Below, piece after piece: positions 44,169 to 50,494 of a stretch of DNA of 54,494 bases. Source of the stretch: a virus; the IMG/VR virus record IMGVR_UViG_3300047409_000056, positions 1-54,494 of that record; one strand, written 5' to 3'. The stretch's first letter is position 1. Every line of letters begins with the position of its first letter. The translations under genes were made by a program, and so were the position numbers. The notes below the pieces were generated by a model that did not search any database, was not told the origin of the DNA, and saw only the letters and a program-made list of their open reading frames with translations.

Positions 44169-44765
44169 ATGTTGACGGAGACGATCAACCGTGTGCTGGC
44201 CTTCATGGACCGACCCTGGAAGGCGGTTGTCATCGTTGTGCTGATCGTCATTGGTGGCGTCGGCTGGATCATTTACGACAAGCGTCAGGAACTCTTCGAA
44301 GTGTGGATGACGCCTGATACACCGGAACTCAAGACCGCTGACATCCCTGAAGCCTTGCTCAAACTGACGACCGAGACGAGTGCTGATCTGGTACAGGTCT
44401 GGGCGGTTGATCTGCCAACCAACTCACAGTGGTTCCTCGGTGCGCGACGGCACGATGGCGAACGCCCGGTGATCCCATCGCCGCGCCGCCTTCCCATCAT
44501 TGACCATACCTCGGACGTGCGGAAGCTGGTTGATGTACTGGAGGGTCATCCTACCTGCGTTGATCTCTCGACCAACGGCACGCCGGTCGCGCGTCGCCTC
44601 GCGGAGCGCGGCATGGAGCGCGGCTGTGCGGTACCGATCCCACCCAACCCGGAGTCGTTCGTCGGTGTGATCTATCTCGCGTGGGCAAAGAAGACGGATG
44701 TCAGCAACGAGAACGTGGCTGTCGGCGCGGCGCGCGAGATAGCCCGTAAGCTGGCTACGCATTGA
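44169..44765 (+). CDS. Membrane-anchored lysis-cassette protein
   Basis: A 198-aa protein with one N-terminal transmembrane helix (AVVIVVLIVIGGVGWIIY, about residues 19-36) and a soluble domain resembling a GAF-like or other alpha/beta fold (DLVQVWAVDLPTNSQWFLGAR; FVGVIYLAWAK). Directly after the endolysin, it could be a holin, spanin-like or lysis regulator; the single helix would suit a pinholin-like or inner-membrane factor. I cannot choose between these. A strong terminator follows. Confidence 0.75.
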   Translation: MLTETINRVLAFMDRPWKAVVIVVLIVIGGVGWIIYDKRQELFEVWMTPDTPELKTADIPEALLKLTTETSADLVQVWAVDLPTNSQWFLGARRHDGERPVIPSPRRLPIIDHTSDVRKLVDVLEGHPTCVDLSTNGTPVARRLAERGMERGCAVPIPPNPESFVGVIYLAWAKKTDVSNENVAVGAAREIARKLATH

Positions 44766-44853
44766 CTCCTGTGGATAACACTGGACAGGAAGTTACTTCT
44801 CGTGTATTCTGCGAAATGTTCGACGCTTGGTTTTTTGACGCGGATAAACTTTT

Positions 44854-44891
44854 AGCCCCCGGTGCTGGTTGCTCGCACCGGGGGCTATTTT
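44854..44891 (+). terminator. Rho-independent terminator of the late operon
   Basis: AGCCCCCGGTGC (44854-44865) pairs perfectly with GCACCGGGGGCT (44875-44886), a 12-bp stem with a 9-base loop, followed by ATTTTTAT. It ends transcription after the lysis genes. Confidence 0.92.
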
Positions 44892-45049
44892 TATGGGACG
44901 AGTCTCGTCAAATGAGACACACGAATGCCGGGGCTTGGAGGGGTCGCCAGCGGCTCGGAGGGTCTGGCCGCTATAGGGGTAGCGGGCACCCCTCCAGACG
45001 CCGCCCTACCCCCCTAGAATTTGCCGGAACAAGGGGGTTGACAGACGGT

Positions 45050-45078
45050 TTGCCATACGAATGACGCTATGGTAATAT
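45050..45078 (+). promoter_or_regulatory. Promoter of the PEP-CTERM unit
   Basis: TTGCCA at 45050-45055, a 17-bp spacer and TAATAT at 45073-45078. A perfect TTGACA at 45038 has no good -10 at standard distance. With terminators on both sides, this makes the two following genes an independent unit. Confidence 0.6.
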
Positions 45079-45116
45079 TTCCCTGCGTCAAAATTGCGAC
45101 AACCCAGGAGGCTCCA

Positions 45117-45854
45117 GTGAAAAAACTCTACCTCGCCGCCACAGCCCTCACGGCCATGGCTCTCGCAACACCAGCGTACGCAACGCTACAGATCAGCGCG
45201 GATATCAACGGCACGATCTTCTCATGCCAGGATCAGGCCGGGTGTGACACCAACCTCGCGGTCGGCCAGCTTGCCATCGCTAACCAGACCATCGCCGGGG
45301 TGCAGTTCCTCGGCTCGGCGCAGACCCAGGTGATCGGTCAGACGAACTCGCTCAATACATCGTCATTCCAGATCATCAACAACAACGCCGGTACCGTTGC
45401 GCTGCAACTGGCGGTAAGCGGCATCAACTTCCAGGGTCCGGTCGAGACGTTCTCGGCGTCCTCGTCGGGCACGTTCCAGTCGGCTATCGGATCGTCGGCG
45501 AACTTTACTTATTTCGCCGACACATCGAATACCCAAGGGGCCAATTCTCCGACCGATCTGCCGGGGACTAATCTGGTACCGGGTGGTGACACCAAACTCG
45601 TCACCCTTGCGACAGATGGCTTCGGCTTCAACCATTCCGGCGCGTTCATCGACAACGATCTTTACTCGATGTCCCTCGGCACCACGATCAGCCTGATCGC
45701 TGGCGGCTCGTTGGTGGGACGGTCACAGGCCATCGTGACAGAACAGGTCGCCGTACCGGAACCAGCCTCTCTCGGACTCCTGGGAGTGGGCTTGGTAGGG
45801 CTGGGCATGGTAGCCCGGCGTAAAAAGACTACAAGCGGAGAACAAGCAGCATGA
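45117..45854 (+). CDS. Secreted PEP-CTERM protein 1
   Basis: A 245-aa exported protein. It starts at GTG after AGGAGG. A signal peptide (KKLYLAATALTAMALATPAYA) is cleaved after residue 22. The mature part is a Thr/Ser/Asn-rich beta domain. The C-terminus has the exosortase sorting tag: VPEPAS, a hydrophobic helix (LGLLGVGLVGLGMVA) and RRKK. PEP-CTERM proteins are bacterial surface or biofilm-matrix proteins processed by host exosortase; finding one in a phage genome is unusual. It overlaps the next gene by four bases. Confidence 0.93.
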   Translation: MKKLYLAATALTAMALATPAYATLQISADINGTIFSCQDQAGCDTNLAVGQLAIANQTIAGVQFLGSAQTQVIGQTNSLNTSSFQIINNNAGTVALQLAVSGINFQGPVETFSASSSGTFQSAIGSSANFTYFADTSNTQGANSPTDLPGTNLVPGGDTKLVTLATDGFGFNHSGAFIDNDLYSMSLGTTISLIAGGSLVGRSQAIVTEQVAVPEPASLGLLGVGLVGLGMVARRKKTTSGEQAA

Positions 45855-46627
45855 GGAAGTTACTTCTAAGCACTATTGCCGTTGTGGCGGGGGCGTGGTT
45901 CTTCCCACCCACCGCACAGGCGGCGGTCCAACTGTCGATAGGCGTACTGCCTACGATCCAACAGGTGCCGCAATCGCAGAGCGCGCCGTGCATAATCTGC
46001 GGCACGAACCAAGCCCATAACCCAGCCGGGTTTGGGTTCAACGACTTCACCAGCACCGGCAACCTGTCATCGTTCAATACCTTCTCCACCAACATCAACC
46101 CTGGTGGCGGCGGTCAGGTGGCGGGCGATCTGGAAGCCAACGCGGTCGGCTATAGTGATGGTCTACTGACCAGCTTCCTAAACGCCAGCGGCACCGATCC
46201 TTTGTTTCACTTCGGGATCGTTGTCGATATCAACACCGCGCAGGGTGGTGAAACCCTGACGGCGTTCCAACTGATCGACCTGAACAAGCCAGCGGGATCG
46301 CGGATCGTCTTCGACCTGTCTCCACTCCTGCCGTTCGCGATGCCCGACACTCAGAACGGAAATGGCAAGGGTGACTATCTGATCTCGGGCTTCGACCTCT
46401 CGTTGGGTTGTCGCAGTTCCGGTCAGTTCGTTCTGGCTGACTGCGTGATCCAGCCGGGGGATAACCTACTCTTCCATGCAGCCTGGACAGGTGCCAGCGA
46501 CGGTGCCGAGTCCTTCTACATGGTGGCGGTCCCGACAGCCGTGGCTGACGTGCCGGAACCCGCAAGCCTTGCCATGCTCGGCATGGGTCTGTTGGGTATG
46601 GTCGCGGTTCGCCGTCGCCGTTCCTAA
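45851..46627 (+). CDS. Secreted PEP-CTERM protein 2
   Basis: A 258-aa protein with a signal peptide (MRKLLLSTIAVVAGAWFF, cleaved near AQA, residue 24), a Gly/Asn-rich mature domain with two cysteine pairs (CIIC; CRSS and ADC), and the C-terminal tag VPEPAS, LAMLGMGLLGMVAV, RRRRS. It is coupled to protein 1 by ATGA, so they act together, perhaps at the host surface. A palindrome-like copy (45855-45867, ending T) covers codons 2-6 and is read RKLLL. A bidirectional terminator follows. Confidence 0.93.
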   Translation: MRKLLLSTIAVVAGAWFFPPTAQAAVQLSIGVLPTIQQVPQSQSAPCIICGTNQAHNPAGFGFNDFTSTGNLSSFNTFSTNINPGGGGQVAGDLEANAVGYSDGLLTSFLNASGTDPLFHFGIVVDINTAQGGETLTAFQLIDLNKPAGSRIVFDLSPLLPFAMPDTQNGNGKGDYLISGFDLSLGCRSSGQFVLADCVIQPGDNLLFHAAWTGASDGAESFYMVAVPTAVADVPEPASLAMLGMGLLGMVAVRRRRS

Positions 46628-46640
46628 AACTCTGGACAAA

Positions 46641-46669
46641 AAAAAAGCCCCGCGAAAGCGGGGCTTTTT
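46641..46669. terminator. Bidirectional rho-independent terminator
   Basis: AAAGCCCCGC (46644-46653) pairs with GCGGGGCTTT (46658-46667) around a GAAA tetraloop, with A-run before and T-run after. It ends the PEP-CTERM unit on the plus strand and the right-arm genes on the minus strand. Confidence 0.95.
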
Positions 46670-46681
46670 CATGTACGCTAG

Positions 46682-46843
46682 TCAGTTAGGCATTGCCTCG
46701 GCCTGTGCGAGTTCCGCAGCGGCTTCAGATTTATCCGCTTCAGTCTTCGCGTTCGCGACATTCTCTTTGGCCTTGGCGATGGCTTCCTGTTTCTTCTGCT
46801 GGTTCGTCTGCTCTTCCGACTGTTCCGGCTTTTGTTCCGGCAT
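46682..46843 (-). CDS. Small Glu/Gln/Ala/Lys-rich helical protein (53 aa)
   Basis: A short gene with a perfect AAGGAG upstream of its ATG at 46843. The product (MPEQKPEQSEEQTNQQKKQE..., then KAKENVANAKTEADKSEAAAEL) has no hydrophobic segment and is likely one long helix or coiled coil. It is the last gene of the leftward right-arm operon, just before the bidirectional terminator. No function known. Confidence 0.75.
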   Translation of the reverse strand: MPEQKPEQSEEQTNQQKKQEAIAKAKENVANAKTEADKSEAAAELAQAEAMPN

Positions 46844-46873
46844 GGATATCTCCTTCAGTTTCGTGTGATGTTG

Positions 46874-48010
46874 TCACCCGTGCCAGTTCGACCAGTGATC
46901 TCCCTTGATGACACCGAGGACTGTAGTGGAAGTAACTTCCGTTTGCAATACAGCCAGTGTCTTCGGCATCGACGCCAGCTTGGCGTGCGTCGCGGCCCAC
47001 GCATCGAAGTCGGTCTGAACCTGGGTGTGGTACAGGTCAAGGAGTGAAACCTCTGGGGGCGGTGGTGGAGGGGGCGGCGGCGGGGGAGGCGGTGGCGGCT
47101 CGGTTGTCCCGCCGATGAACGCTATGTGCGTGAGGTCGAGGATCGGATGTACCGCCAGGACGTTTCCGCCGAGAGGGTTGGCCAGATTGAACACGTCGTC
47201 ACCGATGAAGTTGGTCAGCCCGACACCGGTAGGGTTGAGAAGGCCAAAGCCGCCGGTATCATCGTTGACGATGGTGTTGCCAGACATATCTACGTTGTTG
47301 GTGTGACCGGCTACCAGACCTTCCTCGCCGTAGGCCATGATGTTCGGGTTATCGGTGTTGGGGCTTTGCTGGAACACGTTGCCTTGGATGACGGCGTTCC
47401 CGCCGTTGGGTAGGTCGAGCGTGTACGAGGCGGTCCCCTGGTTGTCGAAGATGCGGTTGTTGGTGATGATGTTGTTCGCGGCACGAGACTTGACCTCGTG
47501 TCCAATGATGGCGTCGTGAATGTAGCTGTTGGTCAGGGTGAACGTGTTGATCGCGCCGATGTAGATGTCGTGCGTGAAGCCAGAGCCGTCACCGTTGAAC
47601 GCGAACTCTGAGCGGTCGATGGTGATCGTGCCGTTGGGATCGGCAGCGGCGAGGATGCCCTCCTGATTGTTGTGGAAGTAGACGTTGTTCAGGACAAGGT
47701 TGCCACCCTGGTAGCGGACGGCTGCGCCGTTCTGGTCGGGCACGGTCACGCCAGAGATGTCGAAGCCAGAGATCGTGACGTTGCCTTGCTCGGTGATGTA
47801 TGCCTTGCCGTCAGGCGGTTGGGCACCAGGGGTAGTGACCAGCTTCACCCAGCCGCCTACAGCGGTGAGCGTCAGGTCGTGGCCGATGAACAGCCAATCA
47901 TTCGTGTAGGTGCCAGCCTGGACATTGATGGTGTCTCCCGCGCCGGATGCGTTCACGGCTGCGGCGATGGTCGCGTATTGCTGGCCGGGGCCAACGGTTA
48001 ACGTGGTCAT
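46874..48010 (-). CDS. Right-handed beta-helix protein with polyproline hinge
   Basis: A 378-aa protein. Residues about 5-290 form a parallel beta-helix of the NosD/pectate-lyase type (GQQYATIAAAVNASGAGDTINVQAGTY start, then repeated NN-V-hydrophobic coils such as NNVYFHNNQEGIL and NIITNNRIFDNQG). A run of 14 prolines follows, then a 60-residue C-terminal domain with an aromatic end (DHWSNWHG). There is no signal peptide. Beta-helices in phages are usually tailspikes or polysaccharide depolymerases, but this gene is outside the tail operon. ATG 48010 (GGAG upstream) is preferred to ATG 48022. A palindrome in the C-terminal domain is read EVTS. Confidence 0.88.
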   Translation of the reverse strand: MTTLTVGPGQQYATIAAAVNASGAGDTINVQAGTYTNDWLFIGHDLTLTAVGGWVKLVTTPGAQPPDGKAYITEQGNVTISGFDISGVTVPDQNGAAVRYQGGNLVLNNVYFHNNQEGILAAADPNGTITIDRSEFAFNGDGSGFTHDIYIGAINTFTLTNSYIHDAIIGHEVKSRAANNIITNNRIFDNQGTASYTLDLPNGGNAVIQGNVFQQSPNTDNPNIMAYGEEGLVAGHTNNVDMSGNTIVNDDTGGFGLLNPTGVGLTNFIGDDVFNLANPLGGNVLAVHPILDLTHIAFIGGTTEPPPPPPPPPPPPPPPEVSLLDLYHTQVQTDFDAWAATHAKLASMPKTLAVLQTEVTSTTVLGVIKGDHWSNWHG

Positions 48011-48067
48011 CTTGTTCTCCATTTGCGAGGTGACAGTATAGCACGGCGGGCCAGGGAAGTAACTTCC

Positions 48068-48244
48068 TCAATGCCACTTGCCGTCTTTCCTGCGAAAGCC
48101 CCAACGCCGCATGGAAACGGCGTGGGACTTGTCGTCGCATTTACAGGTGCCATCCATCTGGTAGTGCTTAATCGCTCGTATGTGCAGTGGACATTTCAAT
48201 ATCCACTCATCGAGTACGACTACCGGATGTTTGGCTTTGGTCAT
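48068..48244 (-). CDS. Small CKCDD-motif protein, paralogue 1
   Basis: A 58-aa protein with CPLH, GTCKCDDKSH and a WG(F/Y) basic end. It is a paralogue of the protein at 53672-53872: both share a (D/N)GTCKCDD motif, then MR(R/S)WG and a Trp near the end. The cysteines and histidines could bind zinc. GGGGA precedes ATG 48244. The palindrome at 48055 lies just after its stop. Confidence 0.75.
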   Translation of the reverse strand: MTKAKHPVVVLDEWILKCPLHIRAIKHYQMDGTCKCDDKSHAVSMRRWGFRRKDGKWH

Positions 48245-48245
48245 T

Positions 48246-48611
48246 TCAGATCCCCAGGTCGTGAGCGCGGATGCGGGCACTGAACCGGTCGTGCCATTTG
48301 ATCTTGGAAGTAACTTCTTTGACCGTCGTCTTCGGCGGTCTGGTCTTGTCGGTGTCTCCGATCTCCGCGCCTACGATCAGAGCGGGACCGGCGAACAGAC
48401 CTTGGCCGCAGCCGGGCAGTTCGAAGAAGTCTTCGAACAGGAACAAGCCCTCGTCGTTCACGTAGACGGTATCGCCCTTGTGGTACCCGGCGAGGCAGAA
48501 GGTGTCGTGACCGTCACTGTCGGAGACAGCCCTGCCGATGGAGCGGAAGCCATCGGGGCATTCAACCGCGCTCACGCTACGGTCGATTGGATTGATGTGG
48601 ATCGCTTTCAT
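48246..48611 (-). CDS. Hypothetical early protein (121 aa)
   Basis: No certain family. A compact alpha/beta protein beginning MKAIHINPIDRSVSAVECPDG, with an acidic middle (FLFEDFFELPGCGQGLFAGPALIVG) resembling small DUF3846-like phage proteins. ATG 48611 follows AAAGGA, and a strong promoter (48643-48671) lies only about 30 bases upstream. A palindrome near the C-terminus is read EVTS. Confidence 0.78.
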   Translation of the reverse strand: MKAIHINPIDRSVSAVECPDGFRSIGRAVSDSDGHDTFCLAGYHKGDTVYVNDEGLFLFEDFFELPGCGQGLFAGPALIVGAEIGDTDKTRPPKTTVKEVTSKIKWHDRFSARIRAHDLGI

Positions 48612-48963
48612 GCTGATGTCCTTTCTGTTTTCCAGCATGTATATTATCCCACAACGCAGCATGTATGTCAAGTTGAGGTGGAAGTGACTTCCGCCGCTTC
48701 CCTCTGACGATCTCGCTGATGCGTCCCTCGCTGTTAAGCCCGTGGGCATGAGCGATCTGGCTCATCGTCATGTGAGGAAAGTTCTCGTACATGTAGATGA
48801 TGGACTTACGCATCTGGGGTGATATGCGCCGACTGACCGATGGCGCACGCTTCAGCGGTGATCGGTTGTGCATCTCTTTACGCATCACCGTCAGCCGGTC
48901 CATCAACGCACCGACCACCTTAATCATGTCGTCCAATTCCCGGCGCATATCGTCCTTCGTCAT
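48577..48963 (-). CDS. Helix-turn-helix DNA-binding protein
   Basis: A 128-aa basic protein. N-terminal coiled helix (DDMRRELDDMIKVVGALMDRL), then a homeodomain-like helix-turn-helix (KSIIYMYENFPHMTMSQIAHAHGLNSEGRISEIVRGKRRK, about residues 53-92, in two helices plus recognition helix). A palindrome follows at once, read KSLP. The C-terminal 30 residues overlap the promoter at 48643-48671 and the start of the next gene. It could be a regulator and a candidate binder of the dispersed palindrome; this is inference. Confidence 0.8.
   Translation of the reverse strand: MTKDDMRRELDDMIKVVGALMDRLTVMRKEMHNRSPLKRAPSVSRRISPQMRKSIIYMYENFPHMTMSQIAHAHGLNSEGRISEIVRGKRRKSLPPQLDIHAALWDNIHAGKQKGHQHESDPHQSNRP
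48643..48671 (-). promoter_or_regulatory. Leftward sigma70-like promoter
   Basis: On the minus strand, TTGACA (48671-48666), 17-bp spacer, GATAAT (48648-48643). It lies inside the end of the helix-turn-helix gene and drives the 48611 gene. A palindrome (48680-48692) ends 9 bp upstream of the -35. Confidence 0.85.
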
Positions 48964-49289
48964 GTTGGTGGTTCCTTCTGTTCGACCGCCGGTTGCTCTG
49001 TCGCAGCCGGGTCCGGTACGGGTGCCGGTGGTTGCGCCAGCTTATCCGCTGGCAATGGGAAGTTACTTCCAAGCCAGACGACACGCAACTTCTCGACGGC
49101 GGAACACATGCACCACAGGTCGAGGCCAACTCCCGGCCCGCCATAGTGCCTGACGGCATCAGCATAGGTGCCGTCCAGCGGGATGGTATCCTTCAGCCAA
49201 CGACGCTGACCATTGTCCGCGATCAGAACCTCGTCGATTGCCTTGGACATACGCTGTAGCTGACGCGGTAGGTCTTTTTCTGTCGGCAT
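48960..49289 (-). CDS. Hypothetical protein with Pro/Glu-rich tail (109 aa)
   Basis: An N-terminal helical domain (EKDLPRQLQRMSKAIDEVLIADNGQRRWLKDTI), a central part with CMCSAVEKLRVVWLG, and a flexible Pro/Ala/Glu-rich tail. ATG 49289 follows AAGGAG; its last codons overlap the helix-turn-helix gene start (ATGA). Palindrome at 49058 is read GSNF. Function unknown. Confidence 0.72.
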   Translation of the reverse strand: MPTEKDLPRQLQRMSKAIDEVLIADNGQRRWLKDTIPLDGTYADAVRHYGGPGVGLDLWCMCSAVEKLRVVWLGSNFPLPADKLAQPPAPVPDPAATEQPAVEQKEPPT

Positions 49290-49504
49290 TATTCTTCTCC
49301 TTGCTGGAACAGTTGGTCTATCGCGGCCTTGATCTTGTTCGCCGGGTGTACTCCCCAATGAACGGGGAGTTCTTTATCTCCCCAATAGAGGGCGAACTCC
49401 ACATCAGGGGAGTTTCCTTCTCGGCGTATTCGCAAAGTCCAGTGGCTATTCAAGCTATTCAAGCCGTTGGGGAAATCGACCTCGATCTCTCGATACACTT
49501 TCAT
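49289..49504 (-). CDS. Hypothetical protein (71 aa)
   Basis: A beta-rich acidic protein (MKVYREIEVDFPNGLNSLNS; NSPDVEFALYWGDKELPVHWG) with a C-terminal helix. An open frame extends further upstream, but ATG 49504 touches a palindrome (49505-49517) exactly as other genes do, so I chose it. It is coupled by TAATG to the following gene. Confidence 0.72.
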   Translation of the reverse strand: MKVYREIEVDFPNGLNSLNSHWTLRIRREGNSPDVEFALYWGDKELPVHWGVHPANKIKAAIDQLFQQGEE

Positions 49505-49517
49505 GGAAGTCACTTCC
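49505..49517 (-). promoter_or_regulatory. Palindrome as ribosome site on the minus strand
   Basis: On the minus strand GGAAGTGACTTCC is followed immediately by ATG (49504). This shows the same palindrome-to-start spacing as on the plus strand. Confidence 0.75.
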
Positions 49518-50238
49518 TTCTGAAAACGTTCATTACGCGGAAACGGTGATTGGTTGACTTGACGATGCCCACCACCCCGATCAGGTCGAAGGTATCCTTG
49601 CGCCACATGGGCAAGACCTGATCGAGCCACACGACATGCGCCCCGGCGGGCAACCGGGCCAGTGCTACCATCACCTTGTTACGCTTGACCATGGAGGTCT
49701 GATAGTGTTCCGCGTCCTCGACCGAGTACGGCGGGTCAGCCATCACGAGGTCGTACCGGTCCAGCGACACGTCCTCCAGGGTGTGCGCGTCGTCGGTGTA
49801 GTGTCTGGACCCTGACGTGTGGACGGACTCCGCAGCCAAGCTGATGTCCACCGTGTCCCCTGGAAACTTTTCGAGGTCTACGTGACCAGAGAACAGGTGC
49901 AGCGTGCGCTGCTTGTCGCGGAACAGAGCGCGGACACGCTCAAGGTAGGTGGCTGGGTACCCGCCGTAGAACTGGCTCTTGACGCGGTAGTCATTGCCCA
50001 TGATCCACGTCCCGACCAGACGCCCATCGGCTGAGATGAAGATGGCGTCGGGATAGCCGGTTTCGAAGCGGTAGTTCTCGATGCGGTCGGCCCAGCCCCA
50101 CGGGTCGAACGGCGGGTCACGATTGACCAGCCGTGCGAGGTCCGCCGAGAGGGCTGTCGCCACGGTACGTGCCGTGCCGCCTGTCACGGGTCCGATCAGC
50201 CGTTCTCTGAGCCACTGGTACGCCTCATGCTGATCCAT
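49510..50238 (-). CDS. Second DNA methyltransferase-like protein (DPPY motif)
   Basis: A 242-aa protein. The SAM-binding motif appears as TLHLFSGHVDLEKFPGDTVDIS (about residues 112-133) and the catalytic motif as YDLVMADPPYS (about 161-171). The first 100 residues are a separate alpha/beta part. The DPPY form suggests adenine-N6 or cytosine-N4 methylation. It is unlike the methyltransferase at 8090 in layout. ATG 50238 with GAGG upstream is preferred to TTG 50241. It could protect the genome or modify regulatory sites. Confidence 0.85.
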   Translation of the reverse strand: MDQHEAYQWLRERLIGPVTGGTARTVATALSADLARLVNRDPPFDPWGWADRIENYRFETGYPDAIFISADGRLVGTWIMGNDYRVKSQFYGGYPATYLERVRALFRDKQRTLHLFSGHVDLEKFPGDTVDISLAAESVHTSGSRHYTDDAHTLEDVSLDRYDLVMADPPYSVEDAEHYQTSMVKRNKVMVALARLPAGAHVVWLDQVLPMWRKDTFDLIGVVGIVKSTNHRFRVMNVFRRK

Positions 50239-50241
50239 CAA

Positions 50242-50427
50242 TCATGCCTCGGCGTCGGAAGTTACTTCTGCTGGTCTAACTATCCAGCCTTGTGCCATTA
50301 GCTTCTCTCGGCTCTCCTTGGTATTGGGCATTTGTTTGAGCGCCACCAATCGGCTCCATGCGCCCTCTTCCGATACGAACTTGTTGGCCCAGGTCAGACC
50401 GTATCGGGTGACTACTTTGTATTGCAT
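50242..50427 (-). CDS. Small hypothetical protein (61 aa)
   Basis: MQYKVVTRYGLTWANKFVSEEGAW is the start, then a helix and a C-terminal palindrome read AEVTS. GGAG lies 6 bases before ATG 50427. It follows the ParB-gene terminator, so it either depends on read-through or on an undetected promoter. No family recognised. Confidence 0.72.
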   Translation of the reverse strand: MQYKVVTRYGLTWANKFVSEEGAWSRLVALKQMPNTKESREKLMAQGWIVRPAEVTSDAEA

Positions 50428-50441
50428 CACCATCTCCATGC

Positions 50442-50470
50442 GAAAAAGGCGGGGCCTCACGACCCCGCCT
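50442..50470 (-). terminator. Rho-independent terminator after the ParB-like gene
   Basis: Read leftward, AGGCGGGG (50470-50463) pairs with CCCCGCCT (50454-50447) around a short GC-extended loop, followed by a T-run (complement of 50443-50447). It lies between the ParB-like stop and the next leftward gene; a palindrome (50477-50489) sits in front of it. Confidence 0.9.
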
Positions 50471-50494
50471 GTCATCGGAAGTAACTTCCGGCGA

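Larger units (their letters stand above)
44766..45116. other. Noncoding gap between lysis genes and PEP-CTERM unit
   Basis: It holds a palindrome (44788-44800), a strong terminator (44854-44891), then a GC-rich stretch with a small hairpin AGGGGT...ACCCCT (44974-44992) and several C- or G-runs, and a promoter (45050-45078). An open frame at 44762-45064 runs through the terminator and has no family features. Confidence 0.7.

Noticed and set aside
44762-45064. Open frame of 100 codons after the lysis genes
   Set aside because: It passes through the strong terminator and has no family similarity; part of its length is the palindrome.
48035-48063. Promoter upstream of the beta-helix gene with the palindrome as -35
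   Set aside because: A good TATACT (48040-48035 on the minus strand) exists, but the -35 position reads GTTACT, too weak to support.
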